From Limnephilus marmoratus (lineage: Eukaryota > Arthropoda > Insecta > Trichoptera > Limnephilidae): a DNA stretch of 64,000 nucleotides. The stretch lies in the NCBI GenBank assembly GCA_917880885.1, contig OU862927.1, forward strand, positions 41,009,571 to 41,073,570, given 5' to 3'. The position numbers were made by a program, and so were the translations under genes. Position 1 is the stretch's first letter. The number at the start of each line of letters is the position of its first letter. This document shows positions 42,366 through 51,490 of this stretch, piece after piece. The notes beneath the pieces were generated by a model, which was not told the origin of the DNA, ran no database searches, and saw only the letters and a list, made by a program, of their open reading frames with translations.

Positions 42366-43625
42366 ATTTGGTAGGCGGATATGGTTACCGCCGCCCCCGG
42401 AACCATTTATTGAATAACCAACACCCCTGCCATATGTCACCCCAAGCGCTTCTCTACGTTTTGGTCACTTAGCAGTGGTGCCCGGGTTTATGCGGTGAGT
42501 TTATCTAGGTCTTGGTGGCGTATGCCAACGTATGTCCAACTACTGCGTCGCAGGCTAGATCGGGGAGAATGGTTGAGGGAGATCTTTTTACCTCTCCAGC
42601 CGGGCTCTGGGGGGATGGGTTCATACATTGCCTACTTTTTGAGGGAGAGGTCGATTCAGGCGGTTGCTGACGCTTTGACCTCTACCTGGCATTCGATAAA
42701 TGCTGACGTCCAACAGGGATCGGTTCTGTCTCCGACCTTGTTTCTGTTGCACATCAATGACCTCTTGTCATGTGCACTGATTCATTATTACGCGGATGAC
42801 AGTACCGTCCATGATAGTTTTTTGTTTGACAAGCCTCCAAAGGGCACACAAACCCCAATGGCTCGGAGGGCTTTGGAGCAAAGAATGGACTGTTTCCTCG
42901 GAGTGTTTTCTCTTGGGGTAAGAATAACCTCGTTGAATTTAATGTTTCAAAGACCCAATTATGTCTGATATAAATGAAAATCTAGTCTCCTTCAACGGAG
43001 CAATCTTCCGAACGGGACCTCCATCTATATGCTTGGTGTAACTCTAAGTGACCAGCTCACGTACGGGGGGTCCATCGAAACCAGAGTTAAGTTAGCTTTT
43101 CAGAAACTGGGCGTACTGTACAGGGCCCGCAGATACTTTAATAGTACACAAATGTTAACCCTATACAAATCGCAAGTGCGCCCCACGGTTAAATTTGGCA
43201 GCCACCTCTGGTCTGGAGTTCCAAAATACCTAAAAAAAACCTTGACTCTGTGTAGAAACGGGCAGTCCGTTTGATAGATTAACTTAACATCTTAACAGAC
43301 GGATTGCAATCCTTTGAACACAGGCATAAGGTGGGAATTCTGTCCTTGTTCTACCGGTATTACAATGGAAGCGTCATTGATCCCCTCGGCACCGGTGCAT
43401 AGTCGGGAAATACGCGCCCAACATTTGTACACAGTTGACATTAGTCACACGACAACGGGTCGTTTCTACATTCAACAGCTCGGCTGTGGAAGGATTTGCC
43501 GACCTCTGTGTTTCCTCCCTCCTACAACATGGGTCTCTTCAAGACCCATGTTCACTCATTCCTTTTCTCAAAAAAATCCTCTACACAGCATCTTCAAAGA
43601 TGACAAAGGCCCTTGGAACATGGCT
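42366..43625 (+). mobile_element. Internally deleted LINE whose ends match the hp repeat
   Basis: The first 250 bases (GGTAGGCGGATATGG, ACCGCCGCCCCCGGAACC ... GGTTGAGGGAGATC) follow the hp repeat head and centre. At about 42615 (GGGGATGGGTTCATAC) it passes directly into RT coding sequence. The 3' end returns to hp sequence with CTCTACACAGCATCTTCAAA and GATGACAAAGGCCCTTGG, then is truncated within the hairpin. There is no hp 3' remainder after the RT, so this is not a simple LINE insertion into an hp copy. It looks like one element with ORF1, endonuclease and N-terminal RT deleted. Confidence 0.75.
42620..43500 (+). pseudogene. LINE reverse transcriptase, 3' half, frameshifted
   Basis: The first frame (to 42968) carries palm motif B, ADVQQGSVLSPTLFLLHIND, and motif C, HYYADDSTVHDS. 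A frame change near 42920 is followed by a second segment, PSICMLGVTLSDQLTY, LAFQKLGVLYRARRYF, LTLYKSQVRPTVKFGSHLWS (thumb) and VPKYLKKTL. Later frame changes expose LSFYRYYN-like and APVHSREIRAQHLYTVDISH segments. The thumb and tail match the minus-strand remnant at 51.9-52.27 kb almost residue for residue, so both derive from one LINE family. Confidence 0.8.
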
Positions 43626-43779
43626 GACCATTCGAAGTACAGTATTTGGTAAAATAAGAAAAACTAATAAAACACTACCTATTTTCACCTACCCTCTCCG
43701 CGGAGAATCGAAGCGACGTTACGTTGCGATGGTTATGTGGTCAGTTAGATGAAATATTAAAAATACGTAAGTAAAATTT

Positions 43780-43950
43780 TAAGTAACCCCCAACACAAAC
43801 AAAAAGAGCTGATGACCTCGATAAGGTCAGCTTTCGAACAAAAAAATCGCATCAAAATCGGTTCATTCGTTTAGGAGCTACGATGCCACAGGCAGACACA
43901 CAGATATGCGTAGATTTTGTGTCGGGGTTAAAACAATAGAGAGCTCCAGT
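43780..43950 (+). mobile_element. Repeat tail with hairpin, unassigned family
   Basis: GCTGATGACC-TCGATAA-GGTCAGC forms a tight hairpin near 43808-43833, followed by TTCGAAC, AATCGGTTCATTCGTTTAGG and GCCACAGGCAGACACACAG. This wording is familiar from the 3' regions of arthropod retroelements, but I cannot assign the family. Confidence 0.45.
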
Positions 43951-44267
43951 CCATTTATTTTTATGAATGATGTGATGACCTTCCAACCTAAATAACTGCA
44001 TATTTTTTTAGAGTTAGTTTTAATAGTTAAAATAATTGTCTAGTCTAATAATAAGTTTTAATTTTTCAAGTTTCCCCGAAAACCACCATATGTTTAGTGA
44101 ATTATGTGACGTCATCGCTCCTGAAAAGTTACTATAAGATCGGGAAATCAGTTGATCAACTGCCGCTATTTTGAAATTCGGTGTTCGAAATATTCTCCCT
44201 AGAGTAGCATTACTTTTTTTTTGTGCAGTAGTTTTTGAATAATAGAGATAAACTAATAAGACACACA
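43951..44267. other. No gene recognised
   Basis: AT-rich with one 82-codon minus frame (44020-44268) that has no recognisable domain. Confidence 0.35.
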
Positions 44268-44590
44268 AATTGGGAGGCGGGAATGGGTACCGCCGCCCCG
44301 GGAACCTTTATTGGATAATCAACACCTCTGCCATTGGTCACCCCAAGTGGTTCGCTACGTTTGGTGATTTAGCAGGGGTGCCCGGGTTCATGGGGTGAGG
44401 TTTGTCTAGGTCTTGGAGGCGGATGACCAGGACACACTGAACCCCAGATTCCTACCCACCCCTTAAATCCTCTTCCTTCCCAGAACTCTCCCCTCCTTAC
44501 TTTCCTTAAAAAAAAACCTCCACACAGCATCCCCAAATATGATATAGGCCCTGAGGGAAATTATTTTCCTCAGAGCCTCCTGTGTGGAGC
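44268..44590 (+). mobile_element. hp repeat, short subfamily, full length
   Basis: Head TTGGGAGGCGGGAATGGGTA, then CCGCCCCGGGAACC, GTTCGCTACGTTTGGTGATT and CAGGGGTGCCCGGGTTCATG. GGAGGCGGATGACCAGGACA then joins head to 3' part without the 130-base centre. The two-tier hairpin is complete (CTCCACACAG/CTGTGTGGAG and GGCCCTGAGG/CCTCAGAGCC). It abuts a LINE endonuclease fragment at 44591. Confidence 0.88.
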
Positions 44591-45090
44591 TCACATATTT
44601 ATTTGTTTACGACACCATTCATCAAAAAAATCTAAGAATTTTGTATCATTTTGATTTGGGGAATGATAAATAGCTACCCTCTTAAAATCCTTTTGAATTT
44701 CAATAGCAAGCATCCAGGTATTATTTTTATCTAGAACCATATTTGTTGTAACTTTGTAAGAGATATTATTTTGAATTAATATTATAACTCCCCCCGTATG
44801 CCTGCTAAATGAGTCGCATCTGATTGTCGAATAGCCCTGAAATGTTATTTCGTGTAGTTTGATTTCTTCGGTAACACAAGTTTCACTCATCATTACCATG
44901 TGCGGTTTGTATTCTCTTAGCATGTCTTCAACTTCTTCGATATATGCTAGTAAACTAGAGATGTTTAAGGAGTATATTGTTATGAAGTTTCGGTTTAATC
45001 TAAAAAAATTACCATTCTGTTCTCCTGTTCAATTTTTCGACAGTATACTGGACAGTCTTTGCTCCATACAGGGTGATCAATTTTTAAATT
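44591..45090 (-). pseudogene. LINE endonuclease N-terminal fragment
   Basis: The minus frame, open upstream of its first Met, reads SLNISSLLAYIEEVEDMLRE, then PHMVMMSETCVTEEIKLHE (metal-binding Glu in SET), GGVIILIQNNISYKV and RVAIYHSPNQND. These are the first blocks of an APE-type LINE endonuclease. The active-site GD(F/Y)N block and everything 3' of it are missing, cut exactly where the hp repeat ends, so insertion was accompanied by deletion of the 3' part or an older truncation. Confidence 0.78.
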
Positions 45091-45985
45091 TAACATAAAA
45101 AAAAAAGAGATACCCTAATTTTTTAATTATTTAGGCCTAAATAATGTTTCAATAAACATTACAACTAAATCTTTATAAACAGTATGTAAATAAACGAATA
45201 AATTAACACGATGGCTAGTGTCAAACCTACATTCCCATGCAATAAATTTACGGTGACGTCACGATACGATGAGCAGTGACGTCACAACTAAACATTTTAA
45301 TATTGCCAACTTGACGGCGTGTTTCTAGAACCCGATTAAAAATGGATTTTTTAATTGTTTTTTTAAAAAATCTGCGTTTAATATTATTAAATGAAACTTA
45401 TGTATTCAGAATCAGCGTTTATTGGTCCATATGAACATATTTTTTAAAGCCGTAATATTTTTCACTGGAGTTCCTTTTTGTCACTTTTTTGTTAGTTTTC
45501 ACTGAAAATAGCCGTACGATTTCCACTGGTGTCATATTTCTGAAGTAGAGAAATAATACCCGTACATGTCCGAAGCAACACATTCAATAATGTATCTCAC
45601 TAACATGAATAATTCATCTTTTAAAGTAAATTGCTTCTTTCAATACGGCTACAAATCGTGATATTGACTTTCAAAACTTGCTCCTGAATCATCCGAGCGT
45701 TACGGGCCAAAAGGTAACATCAATTTAGACCTTAGACACGCTTACACCTTTCACGGATTTGTAAGTATTTAAAAAAAAAATTAAGTCCGTATGAAGTATG
45801 CCTTCAGATTTCCCTCGTGGTCTTTGGTGATGATATGCGACGTGTATTTTTTTAAAAGAGGATGTGAACTTTTGGCTTGACCTTTATTTCTATGTGAATT
45901 TTAAATTACATATGCAATCTTTCTATGGAAATATATCAAATAACAAAATTTAAATGTACTGATTTAATACAACAACATTATGGAT
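45091..45985. other. No gene recognised
   Basis: AT-rich. TGACGTCAC words occur near 45254 and 45284 (CRE-like, possibly by chance). No ORF with a recognisable domain. Confidence 0.35.
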
Positions 45986-46098
45986 GTATTTTTTTTTACA
46001 TGAGCTCCACACAGGAGGCACTGAGGAAACTAATTTCCCTCAGGGCCTATGTCATCTTTGGGGATGCTGTGTGGAGGGTTTTTTTAAAGGAAAGGAAG

Positions 46099-46321
46099 TG
46101 TGAGAGAGGTTTTTGGGGTGGTTCACCTGTTTCCGTAAACGCAAGAGCGAGACAGGTGATCCCACTATAAAAGGAGATGCAGGCATCTCCTCGCCCTCTT
46201 TTCCTACCGCCAGCACGTTAGATAGGACGTACTATAGCCAACAATATTAATAAATGTTCATCTCGCCAAATCGCGCATCATTGCAAATATCCCAAGCCTA
46301 CACTCGAGTCTGTATATAACA
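46099..46321 (+). repeat. Gypsy 5' LTR
   Basis: 223 bases with TG...CA ends. TATAAAA at 46166-46172 is the likely promoter box and AATAAA at about 46249-46254 the polyadenylation signal. The hairpin-like GAGATGCAGGCATCTC lies just after the TATA box. Compared with the 3' LTR it is nearly identical except for a cluster of substitutions at 46231-46264. Confidence 0.92.
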
Positions 46322-46322
46322 G

Positions 46323-46340
46323 TGGCGCAGCCTACGGAAT
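46323..46340 (+). promoter_or_regulatory. Primer binding site, tRNA-Ser-like
   Basis: TGGCGCAGCCTACGG begins two bases after the LTR. TGGCGCAG is the complement of the 3' end expected of some insect tRNA-Ser species, the primer of 17.6/297-type Gypsy elements. Matching ceases after eight bases, so the tRNA assignment is tentative. Confidence 0.55.
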
Positions 46341-46793
46341 ACGATAAGACTGCACATAACAGTGGCAGCTCGCGAAATCGTAAAAAGAATCGACGCGCAA
46401 AATTTGGCACAAAAAATTTGCGGTTGTAACATATTATTTTCGGGTCGGTAAAAAAAGGCCGGACCGGAATCCAAGTAAACTTCACTGCAAGGAGTGAAGT
46501 AGAAGACACTGGAGCCAGCCAGCTTTTCGGAAGGGGGAAGCACGGGAGGTCCAGCGTCAATCGGCATCTCTGAGGGTCAAGGATCGGAGATCCAGGTCGC
46601 AGGAGTGATCTGGGGCAGCCATCGGTGTTACTGTGTTACGGGTCTGGAAGGAGCCATCAAGTCACAGGGTCAAGGAGCAGTTTCCAGAGCAGGGTCCAGG
46701 GAGCAGACTGCAGAAGAAGAAGCCTCATTGGGAAGTTTTTGTTTTTTTATGTTCTCTTTCTCTCTATTTGTGTACCTTCTGGGCATTGGAAAC

Positions 46794-47590
46794 ATGGAGT
46801 CTCGAGGATTGGAGTCCTTCAGTTTGCGTGACGGGAACTGGGAGAACTTCAAGGTCCGCCTCGAACAATTTCTCCTCGTGAATGATGATAAGTTTGCATC
46901 GGATGATAAGAAAAGGGCTATTTTCCTGAATGCATTGAAAGATGATTGTTTTTCCTTATTGGTTAATTTGTGCATTCCTAAAAAGGTAACAGATATTAAG
47001 TTAGAAGATTTGATATCTAAACTTGATGAGTATTGTTGTTCAACGAAATGTTTTTTTGAAGAGAGATCTAAGTTTTACAGTGCGTTTAAAGTCTCTTTCT
47101 ACTAATTGCAAATTTGGGAATAGTTTATCAGTAAATTTAAGGGATTTCTTTGTATTAAGATGTAAACCAGGAAAGGTTAGGGAAAAATTATTTCTCGAGG
47201 GTGAATTGTACTCGTTCGAAAAATGTTTACAAGTCGCCGAGTGCATTGACCTCGTAGCTTCAACTCAAGCGCAGTCCCGAGTTGATAATACGGTTTATGC
47301 TAATGTACAGGTTAAGGCTGGTCGAGTCTCTTATAACTCACGTGAGAAAGACAGAGACAGGAATCGTTTCAGGCATGGCAACAGGGCACGGTCACCGTCG
47401 CCAGCGAACGCTGTTAAACATAATTGTACCGTTTGTGGACACAATAATCACATCGCGACGGAATGTAGATATAAAAATTATTTATGTAAAATTTGTGGTA
47501 CGAAGGGTCATCTAGCAAAACAGTGCAAGCGTTCCTCAACACGTAAGAATGTGAATACTTTGTTGTCGGATGCAAAGTTGGGTGAAGTTA
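46794..47590 (+). pseudogene. Gypsy Gag, frameshifted
   Basis: The frame starts MESRGLESFSLRDGNWENF and covers the matrix/capsid-like helical region. A frameshift near 47080-47095 interrupts the capsid (the first frame stops at 47104, the second carries on from about 47085 with CKFGNSLSVNLRDFF). Two CCHC zinc knuckles follow, CTVCGHNNHIATEC and CKICGTKGHLAKQC, in Cys-x2-Cys-x4-His-x4-Cys spacing, preceded by an Arg-rich stretch. They would bind element RNA during packaging. Confidence 0.87.
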
Positions 47591-47982
47591 ATAGTGTCGA
47601 CCCATTTTTTATTGAAGTTTCACTAGACGGGATCAAGAGTAAATTCATGGTAGATTCTGGAGCATCGTGTTGCGTAATTTCCAAGGAGTGTTATTTCAGT
47701 AAATTCAGTAGAATTAAGCTAGTGCACGAAGACATTAGTCTACGGGGTTTTGACAATACGCTCGTAAAAGTGGTAGGTACAATTACGCCACAAGTGGAAT
47801 TTAACGGTCAGTGTCACCGTTTGAAATTTGTTGTTGTCACAAGTGCTTCGTTCTCGATAGTGGGGCGTGATTTTATGAATCTGTTTAACGTCGGGATTAA
47901 TGGAATCGTAAACAGTATTAAACAAAATACTTTGAAGCAGCGATTAGTAAAAAAATTCCCAGAAGTTTTACGGATAAACTAG
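47590..47982 (+). pseudogene. Gypsy aspartic protease region
   Basis: It is continuous with the second gag frame. FMVDSGASCCVISKE gives the retropepsin Asp-Ser-Gly active site, followed by flap-type residues and SIVGRDFMNLF, the expected hydrophobic-Gly-Arg-Asp near the C-terminus. The frame ends shortly after KKFPEV, where a missing base in a T run (about 47968-47971) shifts it out of phase with RT. The resulting stop lies at 47980-47982. Confidence 0.85.
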
Positions 47983-48756
47983 GAAAATTTAATAAGTACG
48001 AAGTGAATTTAACTTTAAAGGAGACCGCCATTCCGATATTTCGTAATCACAGAGTAATGCCGTTCGCTTTGAAAGAAAAAGTCGAAAGTGAGTTAAATAA
48101 TTTACTGTCAGACGGTATTATAGAACAAGTTCAATTTAGTGATTTTGCAAGTCCGATTGTTCCAGTGATTAAGAAAAACGGTAGCATTAGATTATGTGGT
48201 GATTATAAATCAACAGTGAATAATCAGCTATTAGTTGACAAATATCCATTACCTAGGATAGAGGAGCTATTAACGAAAGTAAATGGTGGGAAAGTTTTTG
48301 CAAAAATTGATCTTAAATCGGCGTATAACCAATTTGTTTTAAAAAAGGAGTGTAGGCGTTTTACAACAATCAATACCCATTTAGGATTATTTCAGTATAA
48401 GCGGTTAGTGTACGGGTTATCTCCCGCGCCAGCAATATTTGCAAAGGCAATGGCAAATTGTTTGTCAGGACTACAGAACATGACGTTTTACTTGGATGAT
48501 ATTATCGTGATAGGGGAAGACGAAGTCGATTTAGAGAAAAACGTGTGTGTCGTTTTAGAAAGGTTAAAACATTGTAATCTAACAGTGAATAGTGACAAGT
48601 GTGAATTCAATTTAAAAGTTATTGAGTTTTTAGGTTATAAAATAAGTGAACAAGGGATTCAACCGTGTGAACGGAATAAGGAAGCCACAGCGCTCTTGAG
48701 GCGATTTTTCGCAAAAACAGCGCTATATAAGTTGTCCAAATTTATTATTATTATTT
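47975..48756 (+). pseudogene. Gypsy reverse transcriptase
   Basis: Blocks in order: HRVMPFALKEKVESEL, FASPIVPVIKKNGSIRLCGD, YPLPRIEELL, FAKIDLKSAYNQ (catalytic Asp), YGLSPAPAIFAKAM and FYLDDIIVIG (YLDD form of the polymerase motif), then FLGYKISEQGI. The frame is opened by the preceding one-base loss and ends at 48756 because about 66 foreign bases interrupt it after CERNKEA. Otherwise no internal stop is seen in the RT core. Confidence 0.9.
48687..48753. other. Small insertion in Gypsy pol (about 66 bases)
   Basis: Alignment of reading frames shows that RT sequence ends at about 48686 and resumes with LNAPAPSDLNNLRSLLG at about 48754. The intervening segment contains CAGCGCT twice (48688-48694 and 48718-48724), a GAGGCGATTTTTCGC core and a TTATTATTATT run. 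Its origin is unknown. Confidence 0.65.
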
Positions 48757-49390
48757 AAATGCACCAGCACCTAGTGATTTAAATAATTTAAGAAGTTTAT
48801 TAGGTATGATTAGTTATTATCGTAATTTTATTCCAAATATGGCAAATATATTGTCACCATTATACGAATTACTTAAAAAAGATGTTAAGTTTCAATGGGG
48901 TACGGAACAAGAAAATAGTTTTGCGATAATTAAAAGAATATTAACTTCGGATAGGATTTTAACGCATTTTGACGAAAATATACCTGTGAAACTTGTCACA
49001 GATGGTAGTCTTAATGGGGTAGGAGCAACATTAATTCATAGGTTTCAAAATGGCGTGGAAAGATCGATTGGGTTCGCAAGCAGAACTTTAACTAAAGCGG
49101 AAAAGAATGATTCTATTCTAGATATTGAAGCAACAGCAATTATTTTTGGGATTAAAAAGTTTTATCAATATTTGTACGGCAGAGAATTTATTTTAGCTGT
49201 GAATAATCAGCCGTTAGTCAGAATTTTAGGTGAAAATAGGGAAATACCTAAGATTGCCGCGTCAAGGTTACAGAGGTATGCTATTATGTTAAGTTCGTTT
49301 AATTTTAAAATTGAATATGTAAAATCGAAAAATAATTGTTCAGACTTTCTGAGCAGGTGTCCGATTGAAAAGGTTAGCTGTGAAGATGAG
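48754..49390 (+). pseudogene. Gypsy connection and RNase H
   Basis: ISYYRNFIPNMANILSPLYE is the RT thumb/connection, followed by the RNase H domain: LVTDGSLNGVGATL (first Asp), LDIEATAIIFGIKKF (Glu), and LAVNNQPLVRIL where the family has (T/V)-D-(H/N)-x-P-L. The third acidic residue is thus Asn, which would disable the nuclease. DFLSRCPIEK marks the end of the domain. Confidence 0.87.
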
Positions 49391-50064
49391 ATAGAGTCTG
49401 GTTACATTAATTATTTCGAGAATAATGGGTTTAATTTGTCTTTAGACGTAATAAAAAGTGAAACCGAAAAGGATGATGTGTTAGGTCAAGTAAAAAATTT
49501 TCTTATCGAAGGTTGGCCAGCATCAGTAAAAAAGGCACAAAGTGGTAACTTTATTAGAATTTTTTGGGAAAAAAGGTTAGAATTGTCTTTGATAAATGGG
49601 TGTGTTTTATATCAGCATAGGGTTGTTGTACCTGAGTCTTTAAGACAAGAGGTTTTAAAGATGTTACATAGATCTCATTTAGGGGTTTTTAAGACTAAGG
49701 GCATTGCAAAAAGCTTTGTCTGGGGGCCAAAAATTAATCAAGATTTGGAGAAAATAACGGAAAATTGTAGAGATTTTTTAGAAATTAAACCAGAATCACA
49801 AAAGAGTTCTTTAGCAGTGTGGCCATATGAACCTGAAGTATGGTTCAGGGTACATATTGATCATGGTAGTTTATATAACAAAAACTTTTTAGTGGTGGTA
49901 GACTCTTCTTCAAAGTGGATTGAGTGTCTGGAAGTAAACAGTCTGTCTTCAAAAGAAAATATCGAAATACTTCATAGATTATTTTCACAATTTGGTTTCC
50001 CAGCAACTTTAGTTAGTGATAATGGTACGTGTTTTTGTTCTGAGGATTTTGAAAATTTTGAGGA
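49391..50064 (+). pseudogene. Gypsy integrase, truncated before its third catalytic residue
   Basis: The zinc-binding N-terminus is recognisable (LHRSHLGVFKTKGIAKSF) but one expected Cys is changed (ENCRDFLEI). The core retains the first Asp (VHIDHGSLYNKNFLVVVD) and the second (LVSDNGTCFCSEDF). The frame then enters the 3' LTR at 50065, so the catalytic Glu helix and the C-terminal domain are absent. The recorded ORF continues 13 codons into LTR sequence before a stop at 50104. Confidence 0.88.
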
Positions 50065-50288
50065 TGTGAGAGAGGTTTTTGGGGTGGTTCACCTGTTTCC
50101 GTAAACGCAAGAGCGAGACAGGTGATCCCACTATAAAAGGAGATGCAGGCATCTCCTCGCCCTCTTTTCCTACCGCCAGCACATTAGATAGGACGTAACT
50201 ATAGCCGTTAAGTACAATAAATGTCCATATTGCCAAATCGCGCATCATTGCAAATATCCCAAGCCTACACTCGAGTCTGTATATAACA
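50065..50288 (+). repeat. Gypsy 3' LTR
   Basis: 224 bases with the same TG...CA ends, TATAAAA at 50132-50138, and AATAAA at about 50216-50221. It starts immediately after integrase coding sequence, without a purine tract. Confidence 0.92.
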
Positions 50289-50524
50289 GGAAGGAAAAGA
50301 GAGTTCTGGGAAGGAACAGGGTTTAAGGGGTGGGTAGGAATCTGGGGTTCAGTATGTCCTGGTCATCCGCCTCCAAGACCTAGACAAACCTCACCCCATG
50401 AACCCGGGCACCCCTGCTAAATCACCAAACGTAGCAAACCACTTGGGGTGACCTATGGCACAGGTGTTGGTTATCCAATAAAGGTTCTCGGGGCGGCGGT
50501 ACCCATTCCCGCCTCCCAAATTGT

Positions 50525-51130
50525 AAAAGTGTATGCATAAGTGTTTGTATATGCACATGTTTTTATATCTATACATATTTTTTAAATCTTTTATTTTGTC
50601 TTTTTTTGGTATTTTTTTTAAATTTTTATCTTTTTATACCCATGTCAACTTTGATACATATCTTTTTCACTAAATAAAAATTGTTATTTACCCGCCTCGG
50701 AACAGACTTTGTCTAGTGAGGTGGGTAAAAGTTTGGGAGGCGGGAATGGGTACCGCCGCCCCGGGAACCTTTATTGGATAACCAACACCTCTGCCATAGT
50801 TCACCCCAAGTGGTTCGCTACGTTTGGTGATTTAGCAGGGGTGCCCGGGTTCTTGGGGTGAGGTTTGTCTAGATCTTGGAGGCGGATGACCAGGACACAC
50901 TGGACCCCAGATTCATACCCACCCCTTAAACCCCTTTCCTTCCCAAAACTCTCCTCTCTTTCCATTCCTTAAAAAACACTCCACACAGCGTCCTCAAAGA
51001 TGACATAGGCCCTGAGGGAAATTATTTTCCTCAGGGCCTCCTGTGTGGAGCTCATGTGAAAAAAAAAGAAATCTATGTATATAAATGAAAATAAAATAAA
51101 CGCCCAGGTTGCAGGCACTGAAACTGAAAA
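50525..51130 (+). mobile_element. LINE 3' UTR fragment split by an hp repeat
   Basis: CGGAACAGACTTTGTCTAGT (about 50697-50716) and, after the hp repeat, AAATAAACGCCCAGGTTGC (about 51092) are the plus-strand equivalents of the 3' UTR of the LINE at 20.93-21.69 kb. The end is A-rich with GAAACTGAAAACTG words. No RT coding is retained. Confidence 0.65.
50731..51069 (+). mobile_element. hp repeat, short subfamily, full length
   Basis: Complete from GTTTGGGAGGCGGGAATGGG to the A tail. The terminal fold is the best example. Outer stem CTCCACACAG (50979-50988) pairs with CTGTGTGGAG (51041-51050). Inner stem GGCCCTGAGG (51008-51017) pairs with CCTCAGGGCC (51029-51038). Nineteen unpaired bases lie on the 5' side and two on the 3' side. 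Confidence 0.9.
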
Positions 51131-51284
51131 CTGAAAAAAAACTGACGTTCATGATGTAAGAGGGAGGATATACACACGTGACTCAGGTCTCACTAGCTCA
51201 TGCGGAAATTTTCGATCTTGTTTGAGTTTGATATTTATTTTATTTTATTTATTTACTGACCTACTCTACTTTTTGGTATACCCG

Positions 51285-51490
51285 GCATGCGTTGCAAGTT
51301 GCAATACCACCCAAAGAAAAAATGTGTTTTGTCTTAATTCTGTTTATTGAATTGCTTTTGGATACACAATATTTTTATTTTTCCGTCTGGTGCGTTCACG
51401 AGTATATCAAAAGATTTTTCGACGCGTGAGCAGGCCACATACAGCTGTCCGCATGAGAAGCATGGATTTAAAAATATCATTTACATTTTA
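51285..51490 (-). pseudogene. Helitron helicase C-terminus and 3' hairpin
   Basis: The minus frame 51490-51334 reads PCFSCGQLYVACSRVEKSF, then NAPDGKIKILCIQKQFNKQN and TAA. GQLYVACSR is helicase motif VI of the Pif1-like helicase that forms the C-terminal half of the Helitron RepHel protein, and the DG-Lys-x-Lys ending is typical of arthropod Helitrons. About 35 bases downstream, CAACGCATGCCGGG (minus strand) is the same 3' hairpin sequence that ends the short Helitron at 36.6-37.1 kb. The remainder of RepHel is absent. Confidence 0.82.

Larger units (their letters stand above)
46099..50288 (+). mobile_element. Gypsy-type LTR retrotransposon, 4.19 kb, internally deleted
   Basis: Two LTRs (46099-46321 and 50065-50288) begin TGTGAGAG and end ATAACA, with 5-bp target duplications GGAAG at 46094-46098 and 50289-50293. 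Order is gag, protease, RT, RNase H, partial integrase, as in Ty3/Gypsy. No env frame is present. The integrase frame runs straight into the 3' LTR, and no polypurine tract lies before that LTR. At least three lesions interrupt gag-pol. It is not mobile by itself. Confidence 0.93.
45990..50522 (-). mobile_element. hp repeat, short subfamily, split by the Gypsy element
   Basis: The 3' hairpin part lies at 45990-46098 and the head part at 50289-50522. Read on the minus strand they join across the Gypsy insertion to give a complete short-subfamily copy (GGAGGCGGATGACCAGGACA junction present). The 5-bp GGAAG at the split is the Gypsy target duplication. This dates the hp copy as older than the Gypsy insertion. 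Confidence 0.88.

Noticed and set aside
43806..43840. Hammerhead ribozyme based on CTGATGA
   Set aside because: The CTGATGA is part of a simple hairpin (GCTGATGACC/GGTCAGC) and the required GAAA element is not in position.
45250..45290. Regulatory CRE sites (TGACGTCAC twice)
   Set aside because: Short palindromic words can occur by chance and no gene or promoter lies nearby.
46605..46793. Upstream extension of Gypsy Gag from 46605
   Set aside because: The frame is open, but the segment is leader-like and the ATG at 46794 begins the typical Gag N-terminus.
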